Shown here piece after piece: positions 18,241 to 27,375 of a DNA stretch of 64,000 nt. Source of the DNA: MFD01213-c1 sp963704405 (GTDB lineage Bacteria > Planctomycetota > Phycisphaerae > Tepidisphaerales > Tepidisphaeraceae); assembly GCA_963704405.1 (NCBI GenBank), contig OY969903.1, forward strand, positions 3,658,001-3,722,000, read 5' to 3'. Position 1 is the stretch's first letter; each line of letters starts with the position of its first letter. Made by a program: the position numbers and the translations under genes. The notes under the pieces were generated by a model. It saw nothing but the letters and a program-made list of their open reading frames with translations, had not been told where the DNA came from and ran no database searches.

Positions 18241-18669
18241 GTGAACCGGCGTGAGCTTAAAACGGTGTCATGCGGCGTCGCCTCGGGCGAATCGAGTTGG
18301 TTCCGCGCCCTGCTGCTGGCGCCGGCCGTCGTCGGTTCGGTGGCGGCGGTCTTTATCCTCACCAATGTGACCAGCGTGGGGTCCGGATTCATTAAGCTCG
18401 TGGGAACAAGGGCCCGCAACGGACGGAACACACGCAATGTCCGCAGGCAGGAAACTGGCGAGCAGGGGCTTGTGGGGCTGAGATCGGCAATTCTGGGAAA
18501 TGGAAAGCAGGAAATTGCCAAGGTATTTGGCCCGCCACATTCCGCCGCCGTCATCGGGCTGGGAGATACGTGGTACTACTCCCTGAGGTCAAACCAAAAG
18601 CTCGCGATGGCCATCTCATTCGACGCGGGACAGGCCAGAAAAGTAGAATTCTTTCACCCCCCAGCGTGA
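18241..18669 (+). CDS. Small single-pass membrane protein, possibly BamE/SmpA-like C-terminus
   Basis: A 142-residue frame from a GTG at 18241. A membrane helix lies near residues 23-42 (ALLLAPAVVGSVAAVFILT). The C-terminal half has a beta-rich pattern (KQEIAKVFGPPHSA, DTWYYSL, LAMAISFDAGQARKVEFF) that recalls the BamE/SmpA fold, in which 'V...LGxP' precedes two antiparallel strands. The call is tentative. It ends 7 nt from the convergent argS stop. An antisense coding-like stretch overlaps its start (see findings). Confidence 0.5.
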   Translation: MNRRELKTVSCGVASGESSWFRALLLAPAVVGSVAAVFILTNVTSVGSGFIKLVGTRARNGRNTRNVRRQETGEQGLVGLRSAILGNGKQEIAKVFGPPHSAAVIGLGDTWYYSLRSNQKLAMAISFDAGQARKVEFFHPPA

Positions 18670-18676
18670 CCAATCC

Positions 18677-20522
18677 TCACATCTGTTCCGGATGTTCAAT
18701 CCCTAATAATTCCAGCCCCTTGGCCATCGTCCTGGCCGCTGCTTCGCAGAGCACCAGTCGGCTGGCCCTGGTGGGCCCGTCATCCGCCTTCAGCACGGGG
18801 CAATTCTCATAAAATGAGCTGAACCTCGTGGCCAAATCATAGAGATACGTGCAAAGATGGTGCGGCTTAAGCTCCCGCGCGACAAGGTCGACAATTTCAC
18901 CAAGCCGAAGAATGTGCTTGGCGAGCGCAAGTTCATAAGGCGTCGCAAGATTCACCATCGCAGAAAAATCCGGCGCAACACCAGCCTTGCGGAAAATGGA
19001 GCGGATGCGGGCATAAGCATATTGGAGATAGGGGGCAGTGTTGCCATCCATCGCCAGCATTTTATCCCACGAGAAAACGTAGTCGCTCACGCGGTCTTTC
19101 GACAGGTCGGAGTATTTGACTGCGCCGATGCCCACAGCGCGGCCGATGATTCGCAGTTGTTCGTCGGCGAGTTCTTCGATGGCGCCGTCGCCGCGTTCTT
19201 TGGCTTTGGCAAGACGATCGGCTTCCTTGGCTTTGGCCAGCTCGTAACCGCGCTGCTCGGCTTCATCGAGAAGGTCTTTGAGCTTGACCGTGTCACCGCT
19301 GCGCGTTTTGAACGGGCGGCCGTCTTCGCCGAGCATCGTGCCAAAAGGGGCGTAATCGAGTTCAACGTTGGTGGCCCAGCCGGCGCGCTTAGCCGTGACG
19401 AAGACTTGTGCAAAATGCTGCGCCTGGCGGGAATCATGTGTGTAGATGATCCGGTTGGCGTGCAACTCGGTAGCGCGGAACCGAATGGCGGCGAGATCGG
19501 TGGTGGCGTAGAGATAGCCGCCATTGGTTTTTTCGATGATGAGGGGGTTTTCAAAACCTTCGTTGAAGACGACTGTCGCACCTTCGCTCTCGGTCGCCAT
19601 CGACGCGGTTTTTAAGTCCTGAACGACAGTAGGAAGTTGAGGGTTGTAGAAGGATTCGCCGCGTTCGTGTTCAAGTGAAAGCTTGACTCCAAGCCGCACA
19701 TAAATGGGGAGATAGTGTTTACGCGTCTCCTCAACAATGTGAGTCCAAATAATCTTTTTCTTCCGGAGCCCCTGATTGCAAAGCAACGACGCGTTGGCGC
19801 GCCGCATCTTGAAACGCTTCGCTTGCATCAAATGCGATTTTTGCGTCGCGGTAATATTGTTCCAGATCTCGTATAGGCCAAAGTTGGCCGGCCATAGATC
19901 CGTCTTTCGTTACGGGAATGGACGCAGAGCCATATGGAACTGTCTTAGCGACATGCCCGAGGAAAAATAAACCATTTTGCACGCCATATTCAATCAACAT
20001 CCCAAACTGCGTCCCCCAATCCCCAATATGATTCTGCCGAATCACATGATGCCCCTGAAACTCCAGCACCCGGCTGATCGCATCCCCAATGATCGTGCTC
20101 CTCAGATGCCCCACGTGCATCTGCTTGGCAACGTTCGGCCCCGAATAATCGACCACGACCGTCTGCGGCGGCGTCGCAGGATCAACACCCAGCCGCTCAT
20201 CTTTTGTGACTTCCTCAATTCGATCGGCAACCCACGCCGCCGCCAGGCGTATATTAATAAAGCCGGGTCCCGCAATACTGGTTTCGCTCGCGATTGGATC
20301 GAGCTTCAGCATTGACTTGATCTTCTCCGCGATCGCCCGCGGGTTGGTCTTTTCGCCGGTGCTTTCGGTGACCTTTTTCGCCAGGCCCATGGCGGCATTG
20401 GATTGATAATCGCCAAACTTGTCCGTCTGGCTGATGCTGAGCTGCGGATCAGATTCGAAACCAAGCGCGGCGAGGATGGCCGTGCGGAACCCGGTGTCGA
20501 GCTGGCTGAGGATCGTGCGCAT
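18677..20522 (-). CDS. argS: Arginyl-tRNA synthetase (frame broken in an A5 run near 19780)
   Basis: Two frames, 20522 down to about 19780 and from there to 18677, together give a normal 614-residue ArgRS once one A is removed from a run of five (coding strand). The first frame ends as GAPEEK, and the second resumes IIWTHIVEETRKHYLPIY with no residue lost. It holds the Add-1 N-terminal domain, the class I signature HVGHLRSTIIGDAI, TTDLAAIRFR, the SGDTVKLKDLLDEA region and the anticodon-binding C-terminal domain (MAKGLELLGIEHPEQM end). ArgRS charges tRNA-Arg and is essential, so a true loss of frame is unlikely; indel error is the simplest reading. Confidence 0.85.
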
Positions 20523-20594
20523 GATTCTAAATGGCTCTTTTGCTGCAAGGTTAATTCGATTTCGGTCGATGCAAGTGTTTCGTGGCTCGCAACT

Positions 20595-20623
20595 TTGACC
20601 GATGCCGAGCATGCTACTATGGA
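20595..20623 (+). promoter_or_regulatory. Putative promoter of the S41 protease gene
   Basis: TTGACC (20595-20600), 17 nt spacer, TATGGA (20618-20623), leaving a 5' leader of about 145 nt before the ATG at 20777. It lies in the region divergent from argS. Confidence 0.4.
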
Positions 20624-20776
20624 TGGGCGGGCTTCTCCATCGGCGGATATCGGGCAGACCGCGGCCAAGGCCGGTTTGACCGGTCCGGATGGCAGGGGTA
20701 TTGTTCAAAGGTTCAATTGCTCGCGGTGACACTGCCCCCCAAGGGGGCCGCTGAACGACACAAGGAAGTAAAGCTG

Positions 20777-23255
20777 ATGAAACAGAAGTACACCCGTTGG
20801 TTGGCGGTCGCGGCAATGGCGTTGGCTGGGTCCGGTGCATTGCCGCACCGCTCGGCGATGGCGATTGATCCGGTTTCGGTTGCCCCCGCCGCCTCACCCG
20901 CTGAGGAGATGATCTCCGCGCCGTCAAACGAGCAGGTGGCAAGCGTTGAAGCGCTCAAGACGGAAGCCTTCCAGGCCCTTCGTCGCGGACACTTTGAAAC
21001 CGGCAACGAACTGCTCGGCCAAGCCGCCGTCGCTTCCAAAGACCCGCAGGTTGCGCGGATGCACGAATGGACCAATCAGTTCGAAGACCAGATGAAGGTC
21101 TTCGCTTCCGAGCGGCACGCGGCGTTCGATAAAACCGTCGCCGACGTGAAGATGCTGCTTGATAAAGGACACAGCGATTATGCGCTGGACTTCGCCCGCG
21201 GCGCCCAGCTTCTGAGCGATGACAAAAAAGCGTTTCATGATGAGCCCTGGGTGCTGTCGCTCATTAACGATTCCATTGAAAAGGCCAAGGGATACGAAGC
21301 CTCAGAGCAGTGGCTCAAGGCGCTGCGGATCTATTCCGATCTCGCGTCGCTTGAGCCGGCTTCCAAAGAGTGGAAGGAAGACCTGAAAGGCGTCACGCGG
21401 CGGGTGCGCCTGCTGGCGCTTTACACGCCCGACACGCTGAAGGAAATACAGGAAAAGGAATCGAAAGAGCGCGACGAGGTAGATGGCGCTGATTCAGTCC
21501 AACAAGAAAACGATCATCAAGACAATCACCGAGAGCTCGCCTAAAGGTGATCCGACGACCCAGCCACTGCTGAACCCCGCCACCCAGCCGGCAGATGCGG
21601 AGAATCCCTACAACCTGACCAGGGCAGGAAATACCGGTGACGCCGGCGGAGATAGTCCCGCCACCAAACCGACCAAATCCGACCCGATCGTGAACAACGA
21701 CAACTTTCGCATCGACTGGCGCGAGACGCTGCACGATGTGCGCATGCCCATGCTCCTCAACGCCATGCACGACACCGCGGTGAACTATTACCGCGATGTC
21801 AGCTACAAAGGTTTGCTGGTTGGTGGTTTGAAAGGGATGGATGCGCTCATCAACACCAAGGGCCTGGAAAAAGCGTTCCCCAGCCTCAGCGATCCGGCCA
21901 AGCGCGATAATTTCCAGCAATATCTCGACCAATGGACAACCGCAGCGGCGGCGGCGACCGCCGTCGACGAACAGGACCTGCTCGACAAGCTCCTGTCGGA
22001 TGAAAAAGAAGGGCTCCTCGCGGCCAACGCCCGCACGCTGCAGCTTCCGGAAGAAGTTCTGGTGAGCGAATTTGCCGACGGCGCGCTCGGCGGCCTCGAT
22101 CCGTTCACCAGCATGATCTGGCCGAGCGACCTGGAAGAATTCAATAAGACCACGCAAGGCGAATTCAGCGGTGTCGGCATTCAAATCCAACTCGATGACG
22201 ACGGCAGCCTGAAAGTCGTCAGTCCGCTCGAAGACAGCCCGGCATATAAATCCGGCATCAAGGCCGGCGACATCATCACCAAGATCAACGGCAAGAACGC
22301 CAAGGGAATTTCGCTGAATCAGGCCGTCAAGACCATCACCGGCCCGTCGGGCACGACGGTGAAGCTCACCGTCCGCAGTCCGGATTTAAGCTCCAAGGAC
22401 TACACCATTCGTCGCGAGACGATCAAGGTGGCCAGCGTAAAAGGCTACCTGCATCGCCCCGGCGGTGGTTGGAACTACTATGTCGATCCGGAAAACAAAA
22501 TCGCCTACCTCCGCATCACCAACTTCACCAAGACCACCGGTGACGAACTCGACAAAGCCCTTGATGAAATCGGCAATAACGTCAATGGTGTGATCCTCGA
22601 TCTCCGCGGCAACCCCGGTGGACTGCTGACGGCGGCGACAGACGTATCAGACAAATTCCTGAAGGACGGCGTCATCGTCAGCACGCACGCCGACCGCGAA
22701 ACGCCCAACGGCCCCACCATCGCAACCGCCAAGGCCGACGACAACGAATACCAGAAGCCGCTGGTGGTCATGGTCAATCAATACTCCGCCAGCGCCAGTG
22801 AGATCGTCTCAGGAGCCCTGAAGGACGATCACCGCGCAATCCTGGTCGGTGAGCGCACCTTTGGCAAAGGCAGCGTGCAGATGCTCTTCCCGCTGGCCAA
22901 TCGTTCCGCCTATTTAAAGCTGACCACCAGCCACTATTACCTGCCCAGCGGCCGCTGCATTCATCGCGAAGAAAACAGCACTGAATGGGGCGTCGATCCG
23001 GACGTAACCGTTGAAATGACCCCCGAACAGATGCGCGCCGCCCAGGATGCCCGCCAGGAACTGGACATCCTGCGGGACGCAAACGCCGCCCCCGCCGAGG
23101 GGGAAGACCAGAAGCTGAAGGACGTAGCGCCGGCTGTAACAAACGCGATGAAGAACGCCCCGACGACGCAGAAGAAGGACCTGCTTTCAACCGACCCGCA
23201 GTTGTCAGCCGCGCTTCTTGTATTGCGATTAGAGAAGTTGGGGGCACATCTCTAG
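20777..23255 (+). CDS. Exported S41 C-terminal processing protease with TPR-like N-terminal extension (frame broken near 21480)
   Basis: The start at 20777 follows AAGGAAG and a signal peptide (KQKYTRWLAVAAMALAGSG). The first frame ends at 21544, but protein-like sequence passes into the frame opening at 21483. Deleting one base gives 825 residues, and without the join the protease would lack any export signal. The N-terminal part (about 40-235) is helical and TPR-like. Then come a PDZ domain (SPAYKSGIKAGDIITKINGK) and the S41 core with strand ITNFTKTTGDELD, ILDLRGNPGG, the nucleophile Ser in SASASEIVSGAL and the general-base Lys in GERTFGKGSVQ. CtpA/Prc enzymes trim envelope proteins. Confidence 0.85.
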
Positions 23256-23288
23256 AGTTTCATTCGCCCCCTGAATCGAACGCCGGCC

Positions 23289-24068
23289 TCACCGCCCGCT
23301 AAGCGTGTTCGATTTATCCAGCGCCCCAAATCGCCGATTGCGCGCTGCAAACGCACGAATAGCGGCGTGCAGGTCTTCCACCCCAAAGTCTGGCCAAAGC
23401 ACGTCACTTACATACAACTCCGCATAACTGATCTGCCAAAGCAGATAGTTGCTCACCCGCATCTCCCCGGCAGTTCGCACCACCAAGTCCGGGTCAGGCC
23501 AGCTCGCGGTGTAGAGGTGGTCGGAGATCGTTGATTCCTGCACATCTTCAGGCCGAAGCTCGCCGCGGGCGACTTTTTCGGCGATCGCGCGGACGGCATC
23601 GGTGATTTCCGCCCGGCTGCCATAATTGAGCGCAAGCACCAGCGTCAGCCCGTCATTCTTTGCCGTCTGCTCCAGCGTAAGATTCACTTCCTCCATCACC
23701 GGATCGGGGAGATTTTCCAGCCGGCCGATCTGCCGGAAGCGGATGTTGTTTTCCATCATCGTGCGCCGTTCGCTGCGGAGATATTCAATGTACATCTCCA
23801 TCAGGAACGAAACCTCGCCGGCGGGGCGTTTCCAATTTTCGAGGCTGAACGAATAAAGCGTGAGAAAGTCCGGCCCGCCATGCTCCTTGCGAAGCCGCGC
23901 GGCTTCCGTGACCACCGATTTAACCGACCGAGCGCCCTGCTGATGACCCCGCACGCGCTCAAGACCCCTGCGCACAGCCCAGCGGCCATTGCCATCCATG
24001 ATGACGGCAATGTGGCGCGGAAAACGCTCGGGGGGGATGTCGGTTAGTTTGTCGAACTCAGAGGACAT
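23289..24068 (-). CDS. uppS: Isoprenyl transferase (undecaprenyl diphosphate synthase)
   Basis: The ATG at 24068 is chosen over an upstream GTG at 24089. The 259-residue product is the normal size for cis-prenyltransferases and has the five conserved regions: HIAVIMDGNGRWA (catalytic Asp), the FLTLYSFSLENWKRP helix, LVLALNYGSRAEI, WPDPDLVVRTAGEMRVSNYLLWQ, YAELYVSDVLWPDF. It makes the C55 lipid carrier for peptidoglycan and for exopolysaccharide. It lies 114 nt downstream of cimA on the same strand and may be read from that transcript; no cdsA/dxr neighbours are seen. Confidence 0.95.
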   Translation of the reverse strand: MSSEFDKLTDIPPERFPRHIAVIMDGNGRWAVRRGLERVRGHQQGARSVKSVVTEAARLRKEHGGPDFLTLYSFSLENWKRPAGEVSFLMEMYIEYLRSERRTMMENNIRFRQIGRLENLPDPVMEEVNLTLEQTAKNDGLTLVLALNYGSRAEITDAVRAIAEKVARGELRPEDVQESTISDHLYTASWPDPDLVVRTAGEMRVSNYLLWQISYAELYVSDVLWPDFGVEDLHAAIRAFAARNRRFGALDKSNTLSGR

Positions 24069-24182
24069 TTCAGAGGCAGTGTAGACCACTCAGACGAGAG
24101 ACGCTAGTCGGTAAAGGACGAATGGGCACGTCCGGCACATCCCCCAAAGCGGCCCGCGCAGCATCCAATAATGATTGCTGCA

Positions 24183-25811
24183 TCACAACACTGAAACCAA
24201 CTGCTGCGGCGCTACCGCCCTTGCCTCTTCCACATGGAGCAGATGATATTCGTAGGCATCGACCAGCGCCTGCCAGCTGGCGTCGATGATGTTGCCGCTC
24301 ACGCCGATGGTACCGAAGATTTCCTTGGAGCCGTCGGATTTATCGCGGCGGGATTCGATGACGACGCGAACCTTCGAGGCGGTCTCATCCTTTGAATTGA
24401 TGACGCGGACTTTATAGTCCATCAGCCGAACGTTTTCGATCTCCGGGTAATGCAGGTTTAGAGCGCGGCGAAGCGCGCTGTCTAGTGCATTCACCGGCCC
24501 GTCGCCTTCGGCGACCTGGTGCTCGACCACGCCATTGACGTGAAGTTTGACCGTCGCTTCGGAGACGGGATCATTTTCGATTCCATTCTTGAGCACTACC
24601 GTCCGGTAGTGATCAAGCTGGAAGAACTGGCGATGCCGGCCGATTTCCTTTCGCAGCAGCAATTCAAAACTGGCCTCGGCGGCTTCGAACTGATAACCCT
24701 CATTTTCCAAATCCTGCACGCGCTCCAGCACACGCCGAAGGGTGGCCTTGTCGTTTTCGATATCAAACTTCCGCCCCGCCTTGGCGGCGATGTTGCTCGC
24801 GCCGCTCATCTCACTGATGAGGATCTTGCGCGAATTGCCGACCGATTCCGGGGAAACGTGCTCATAGCTGCTGACATCCTTCTGAACAGCATGAACGTGC
24901 ATCCCCCCCTTATGGGCAAACGCGCTGCTGCCGACATAGGGCTGGCCGGAAACGAGATTCATATTGGCCGTCTCAAATACATAGCGGCTGACTTCAGTGA
25001 GATGCTGAAGCGTGCCCGGCCGCAGGCAATCCAGCTTGTACTTGAGATGCAGATTGGCGATGAGCGGAATAAGGTCCATGTTCCCGCATCGCTCACCGAC
25101 GCCGTTGATCGTGCCCTGCGCATGATCCGCGCCGGCGTGGATGGACGCCTGTGCGTTGGCGATGGCAAGGCCGGCGTCGTTGTGCGTGTGGATGCCGATC
25201 TTCGCGCTGCTTTGTTTCCTGACCGCGACCGTAGCCTCGGCGACGAGTTCAGGCATGCTGCCGCCGTTGGTGTCACAAAGAACGAGAACGGATGCGCCTG
25301 CTTCCTCCGCAGCGGCCAGCGTGCGCAGCGCATATTCCGGATTGGCGCGATACGTGTCGAAGAAATGCTCGGCGTCATATACAACCTGACGACCGGCTTG
25401 CCTGATGTGCCCCACGGTGTCCGCGATCATCTCAAGGTTCTCTTCCGGCGAGACGGAAAGAATGATTTTCGCCTGGTGGTCGCTGGATTTGCCGACGATC
25501 GTCACGACAGGCGTCTCAGCTTCAAGGAGCGCGCGCATGCCGACGTCTTCCGCCGGGCGAACACCACGCCGCCGGGTCATACCGAAAGCGGAAATTTTCG
25601 CGTTCTTCAGCTTGAGCAGCTTCACGTCCTTAAAGAACGCGGCGTCCTTTGGGTTAGACAGCGGATATCCGCCTTCGATATAGTCAACGCCCAGCTCATC
25701 AAGCTTTGCTGCGATCAAAAGCTTGTCCTGCAGAGACAGGTTAAACCCTTCGCCTTGCGTGCCGTCGCGAAGGGTCGTGTCGTAGATTTCGATCCGGCGT
25801 GATTGAGTCAT
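24183..25811 (-). CDS. cimA: (R)-citramalate synthase
   Basis: The ATG at 25811 has GAGG upstream. The 542-residue product is of CimA length. It opens with the HMGL-like TIM barrel (IYDTTLRDGTQGEGFNLS, with metal ligands in IGIHTHNDAGLAIANA and NGVGERCGNMDLIPLIANL), then AFAHKGGMHVHAVQKD, and ends with a LeuA-type allosteric domain (YKVRVINSKDETASKVRVVIESR region). CimA condenses pyruvate with acetyl-CoA to citramalate, starting the threonine-independent route to isoleucine. Isopropylmalate synthase is the main alternative, but the sequence type and the Ile-rich leader upstream both favour CimA. It is controlled by the leader at 25911-26064. Confidence 0.93.
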   Translation of the reverse strand: MTQSRRIEIYDTTLRDGTQGEGFNLSLQDKLLIAAKLDELGVDYIEGGYPLSNPKDAAFFKDVKLLKLKNAKISAFGMTRRRGVRPAEDVGMRALLEAETPVVTIVGKSSDHQAKIILSVSPEENLEMIADTVGHIRQAGRQVVYDAEHFFDTYRANPEYALRTLAAAEEAGASVLVLCDTNGGSMPELVAEATVAVRKQSSAKIGIHTHNDAGLAIANAQASIHAGADHAQGTINGVGERCGNMDLIPLIANLHLKYKLDCLRPGTLQHLTEVSRYVFETANMNLVSGQPYVGSSAFAHKGGMHVHAVQKDVSSYEHVSPESVGNSRKILISEMSGASNIAAKAGRKFDIENDKATLRRVLERVQDLENEGYQFEAAEASFELLLRKEIGRHRQFFQLDHYRTVVLKNGIENDPVSEATVKLHVNGVVEHQVAEGDGPVNALDSALRRALNLHYPEIENVRLMDYKVRVINSKDETASKVRVVIESRRDKSDGSKEIFGTIGVSGNIIDASWQALVDAYEYHLLHVEEARAVAPQQLVSVL

Positions 25812-25827
25812 AGGGGCCTCGGTTTTG

Positions 25828-25891
25828 TCCGTAGTCACTTGCCCGTGATGGCTGAATGCCCGGCAACGAACGACGGACACTGACTACGGAC
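25828..25891. repeat. Palindromic heptamer-type repeat in the cimA 5' leader
   Basis: GTCCGTAGTCA (25828-25838) and TGACTACGGAC (25881-25891) are perfect inverted arms. The inner part shares GGCAACGAACGACGGACACTG-like sequence with the repeat at 55781-55851 (GCAACGGACCACGGACAACTG). It lies between the attenuator and the cimA start and would form a hairpin in the mRNA. Confidence 0.6.
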
Positions 25892-25910
25892 ATCTTTCCA
25901 TCACGATCAA

Positions 25911-25939
25911 ACAAAAACGCCCTGCCGCAAGGGCAGGGC
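25911..25939 (-). terminator. Attenuator terminator upstream of cimA
   Basis: Perfect 8-bp stem GCCCTGCC/GGCAGGGC with a CTTGC loop, then G-TTTTT-GT on the minus strand. No minus-strand gene ends upstream, so it sits in the cimA leader. Its 5' arm also pairs with AGGGCAG (25966-25972), which begins within the leader-peptide stop codon, forming the competing antiterminator. That AGGGCA can alternatively pair with TGCCCT inside the leader peptide. Confidence 0.8.
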
Positions 25940-25970
25940 TTTGTGTCATTAAAACTACAAACAGTCTGCC

Positions 25971-26027
25971 CTACCCGCGATTTCGTGGGTCAATAATAAT
26001 CAGGGCAATCCGGATGCAGGTGAACAT
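25971..26027 (-). CDS. Isoleucine-rich leader peptide of the cimA attenuator
   Basis: An 18-residue frame, MFTCIRIALIIIDPRNRG, with five Ile codons, three of them consecutive ATT, ending in TAG. The -10 box ends only 9 nt before the ATG, so the transcript should be nearly leaderless, which fits the absence of a ribosome-binding site. A ribosome stalled at the Ile run would cover the TGCCCT segment just 5' of it and free AGGGCAG to form the antiterminator. A ribosome reaching the stop codon would cover AGGGCAG and allow termination. By analogy with ilv and leu leaders this couples cimA expression to charged tRNA-Ile. Not tested. Confidence 0.75.
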   Translation of the reverse strand: MFTCIRIALIIIDPRNRG

Positions 26028-26036
26028 AATCTGCAA

Positions 26037-26064
26037 ATAATAGCCAAATCAGGCAGGGAGTCAA
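26037..26064 (-). promoter_or_regulatory. Promoter of the cimA leader transcript
   Basis: TTGACT (-35, 26059-26064), 16 nt spacer, TATTAT (-10, 26037-26042). The predicted start of transcription falls at about 26030, within a few bases of the leader-peptide ATG at 26027. Confidence 0.65.
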
Positions 26065-26437
26065 GATTCAGACAGAACAGAGTCATGCCTGGGCATAACT
26101 CCTATTTGCGGCCAATGGCAAGCAGTTTTCCTCATCATATGGAACTGCGAGTGCGAAGGAGTTTGGTCTTGCCCACTCTACGATTCAGGACGTGATAAAT
26201 AACGCCACCGGAAGCGATTCGGGCCGTGCGCGGCATCCGTGCATGATATCCCGGGTCCGCTGAACATCCACAATGGACGGCGGTCCCTATTTGTTTTCAT
26301 GCCTCTATTTGTTTCACCAAATTCTGAAACAAAATCCGCAAATTGCGCGATCTGATCGTGCTCGCCGCAATGGCGATGATCTGCGGGGCCAACGGCTGAA
26401 GTATTCCATGATGGACGGCTGCGGGTAAAATACGCCT

Positions 26438-27346
26438 ATGGCAGATAGCCTCTTACAGCCGGACCACACGCCACAAGGCGGGACAACCGGTCCACCGCAA
26501 AAGCGACAGCGAAAGCGAACGGCACCGCTCGCGAACCCGCTACCGCATCAAGGCGTGATTAGCCCGACTGAATTAATGAAGTGGGCCGGCTGGGCCGGCG
26601 GCATAGTGTTCATCGCCCTGATCATCATTCTGGTGCTCTTGGTGCCTAATCCGACCGGCTTCCAAGAGTGGGCGCTTAGGGTTCCGATGTCGATAGGCGC
26701 AGCTGCTTTTGCCGCGTTTGTGCCGGGCTTCTTGATCCTTCAGGCGTTCATGGAGAAGGAAGATAAACAAGCCAGCATTTGCGGAGGTGGGGCAATCGCG
26801 GTCTTTTTATTATTGATGTATGTAAACCCCATCAGGCTCGGCGCTCCCGCCGCCCAACTGTTTAGAAACCCACTAAGCCCGATCCAGGATCGCTCAGAGT
26901 CTTCGCCTCAGCAAAACGTAATTGCGCATAATCCAACTGCGATTCGGATAAAAACGCCAGTCAGCGGTGGAAGAGCGTCGTTTACCATCGACAGCGGCCA
27001 AGGCGGTCGAGTCGAAGTCAGCGGAGAAAGTCCGCCGCTACCAGATACGAATGTCATTTTGTTAACGGTTACACCGCTCGTGGGCGCCGGTGAAATCCCG
27101 CAGACCGCTCTCGAAAAAGGGGTTCGTCCGAACGCGCACGGTCAATGGATAATGAGAGTGCAGGTAGGCAGTGCTGAATATCCGGCGAAGGCCGGCGACA
27201 GGTTCACTATTAGAGCATACGAGGTGCCGAAAGCTGACTATGATCGCTTGCGTTCCGAGGCGACGAGTGGCCGACTTCGATGGCCCTTGCCCGACGAGCC
27301 TACGCCCACAGAAGCCGATTCGTGCATCATTGAATTAATCGACTGA
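26438..27346 (+). CDS. Membrane protein with extracytoplasmic beta-domain, unknown function
   Basis: 302 residues. A basic, Pro-rich cytosolic start (about 1-45) is followed by three hydrophobic helices (about 50-70, 77-102, 113-130; GGIVFIALIIILVLLV is the first) and a beta-rich C-terminal domain. That domain (about 205-285: ILLTVTPL, NAHGQWIMRVQVGSAEYPAKAG, FTIRAYEV) resembles the C-terminus of the GH17-like protein encoded 29 nt downstream, so the two probably act together at the envelope. No family recognised. The unit lies between long non-coding stretches and an IS3 relic and appears less GC-rich than its surroundings, suggesting acquisition. Confidence 0.65.
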   Translation: MADSLLQPDHTPQGGTTGPPQKRQRKRTAPLANPLPHQGVISPTELMKWAGWAGGIVFIALIIILVLLVPNPTGFQEWALRVPMSIGAAAFAAFVPGFLILQAFMEKEDKQASICGGGAIAVFLLLMYVNPIRLGAPAAQLFRNPLSPIQDRSESSPQQNVIAHNPTAIRIKTPVSGGRASFTIDSGQGGRVEVSGESPPLPDTNVILLTVTPLVGAGEIPQTALEKGVRPNAHGQWIMRVQVGSAEYPAKAGDRFTIRAYEVPKADYDRLRSEATSGRLRWPLPDEPTPTEADSCIIELID

Positions 27347-27375
27347 AATACGACCCATTTTACATGAGGTCTGCG

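Noticed and set aside
17706..18554. 282-codon minus-strand open frame
   Set aside because: Arg/Pro/Ser-rich without domain pattern, overlaps the end of the secreted TPR-like gene and the 18241 gene; a high-GC shadow.
19770..19790. Programmed frameshifting in argS
   Set aside because: Five A before G is a weak slippery site, no stimulatory structure was seen, and similar lesions occur in unrelated genes, so assembly error is simpler.
24519..25802. 427-codon plus-strand open frame
   Set aside because: Antisense to cimA, whose motifs are unambiguous.
25919..25939. Hairpin first read as an ordinary terminator for a neighbouring gene
   Set aside because: No gene ends upstream of it on the minus strand; it sits in the cimA leader and fits attenuation.
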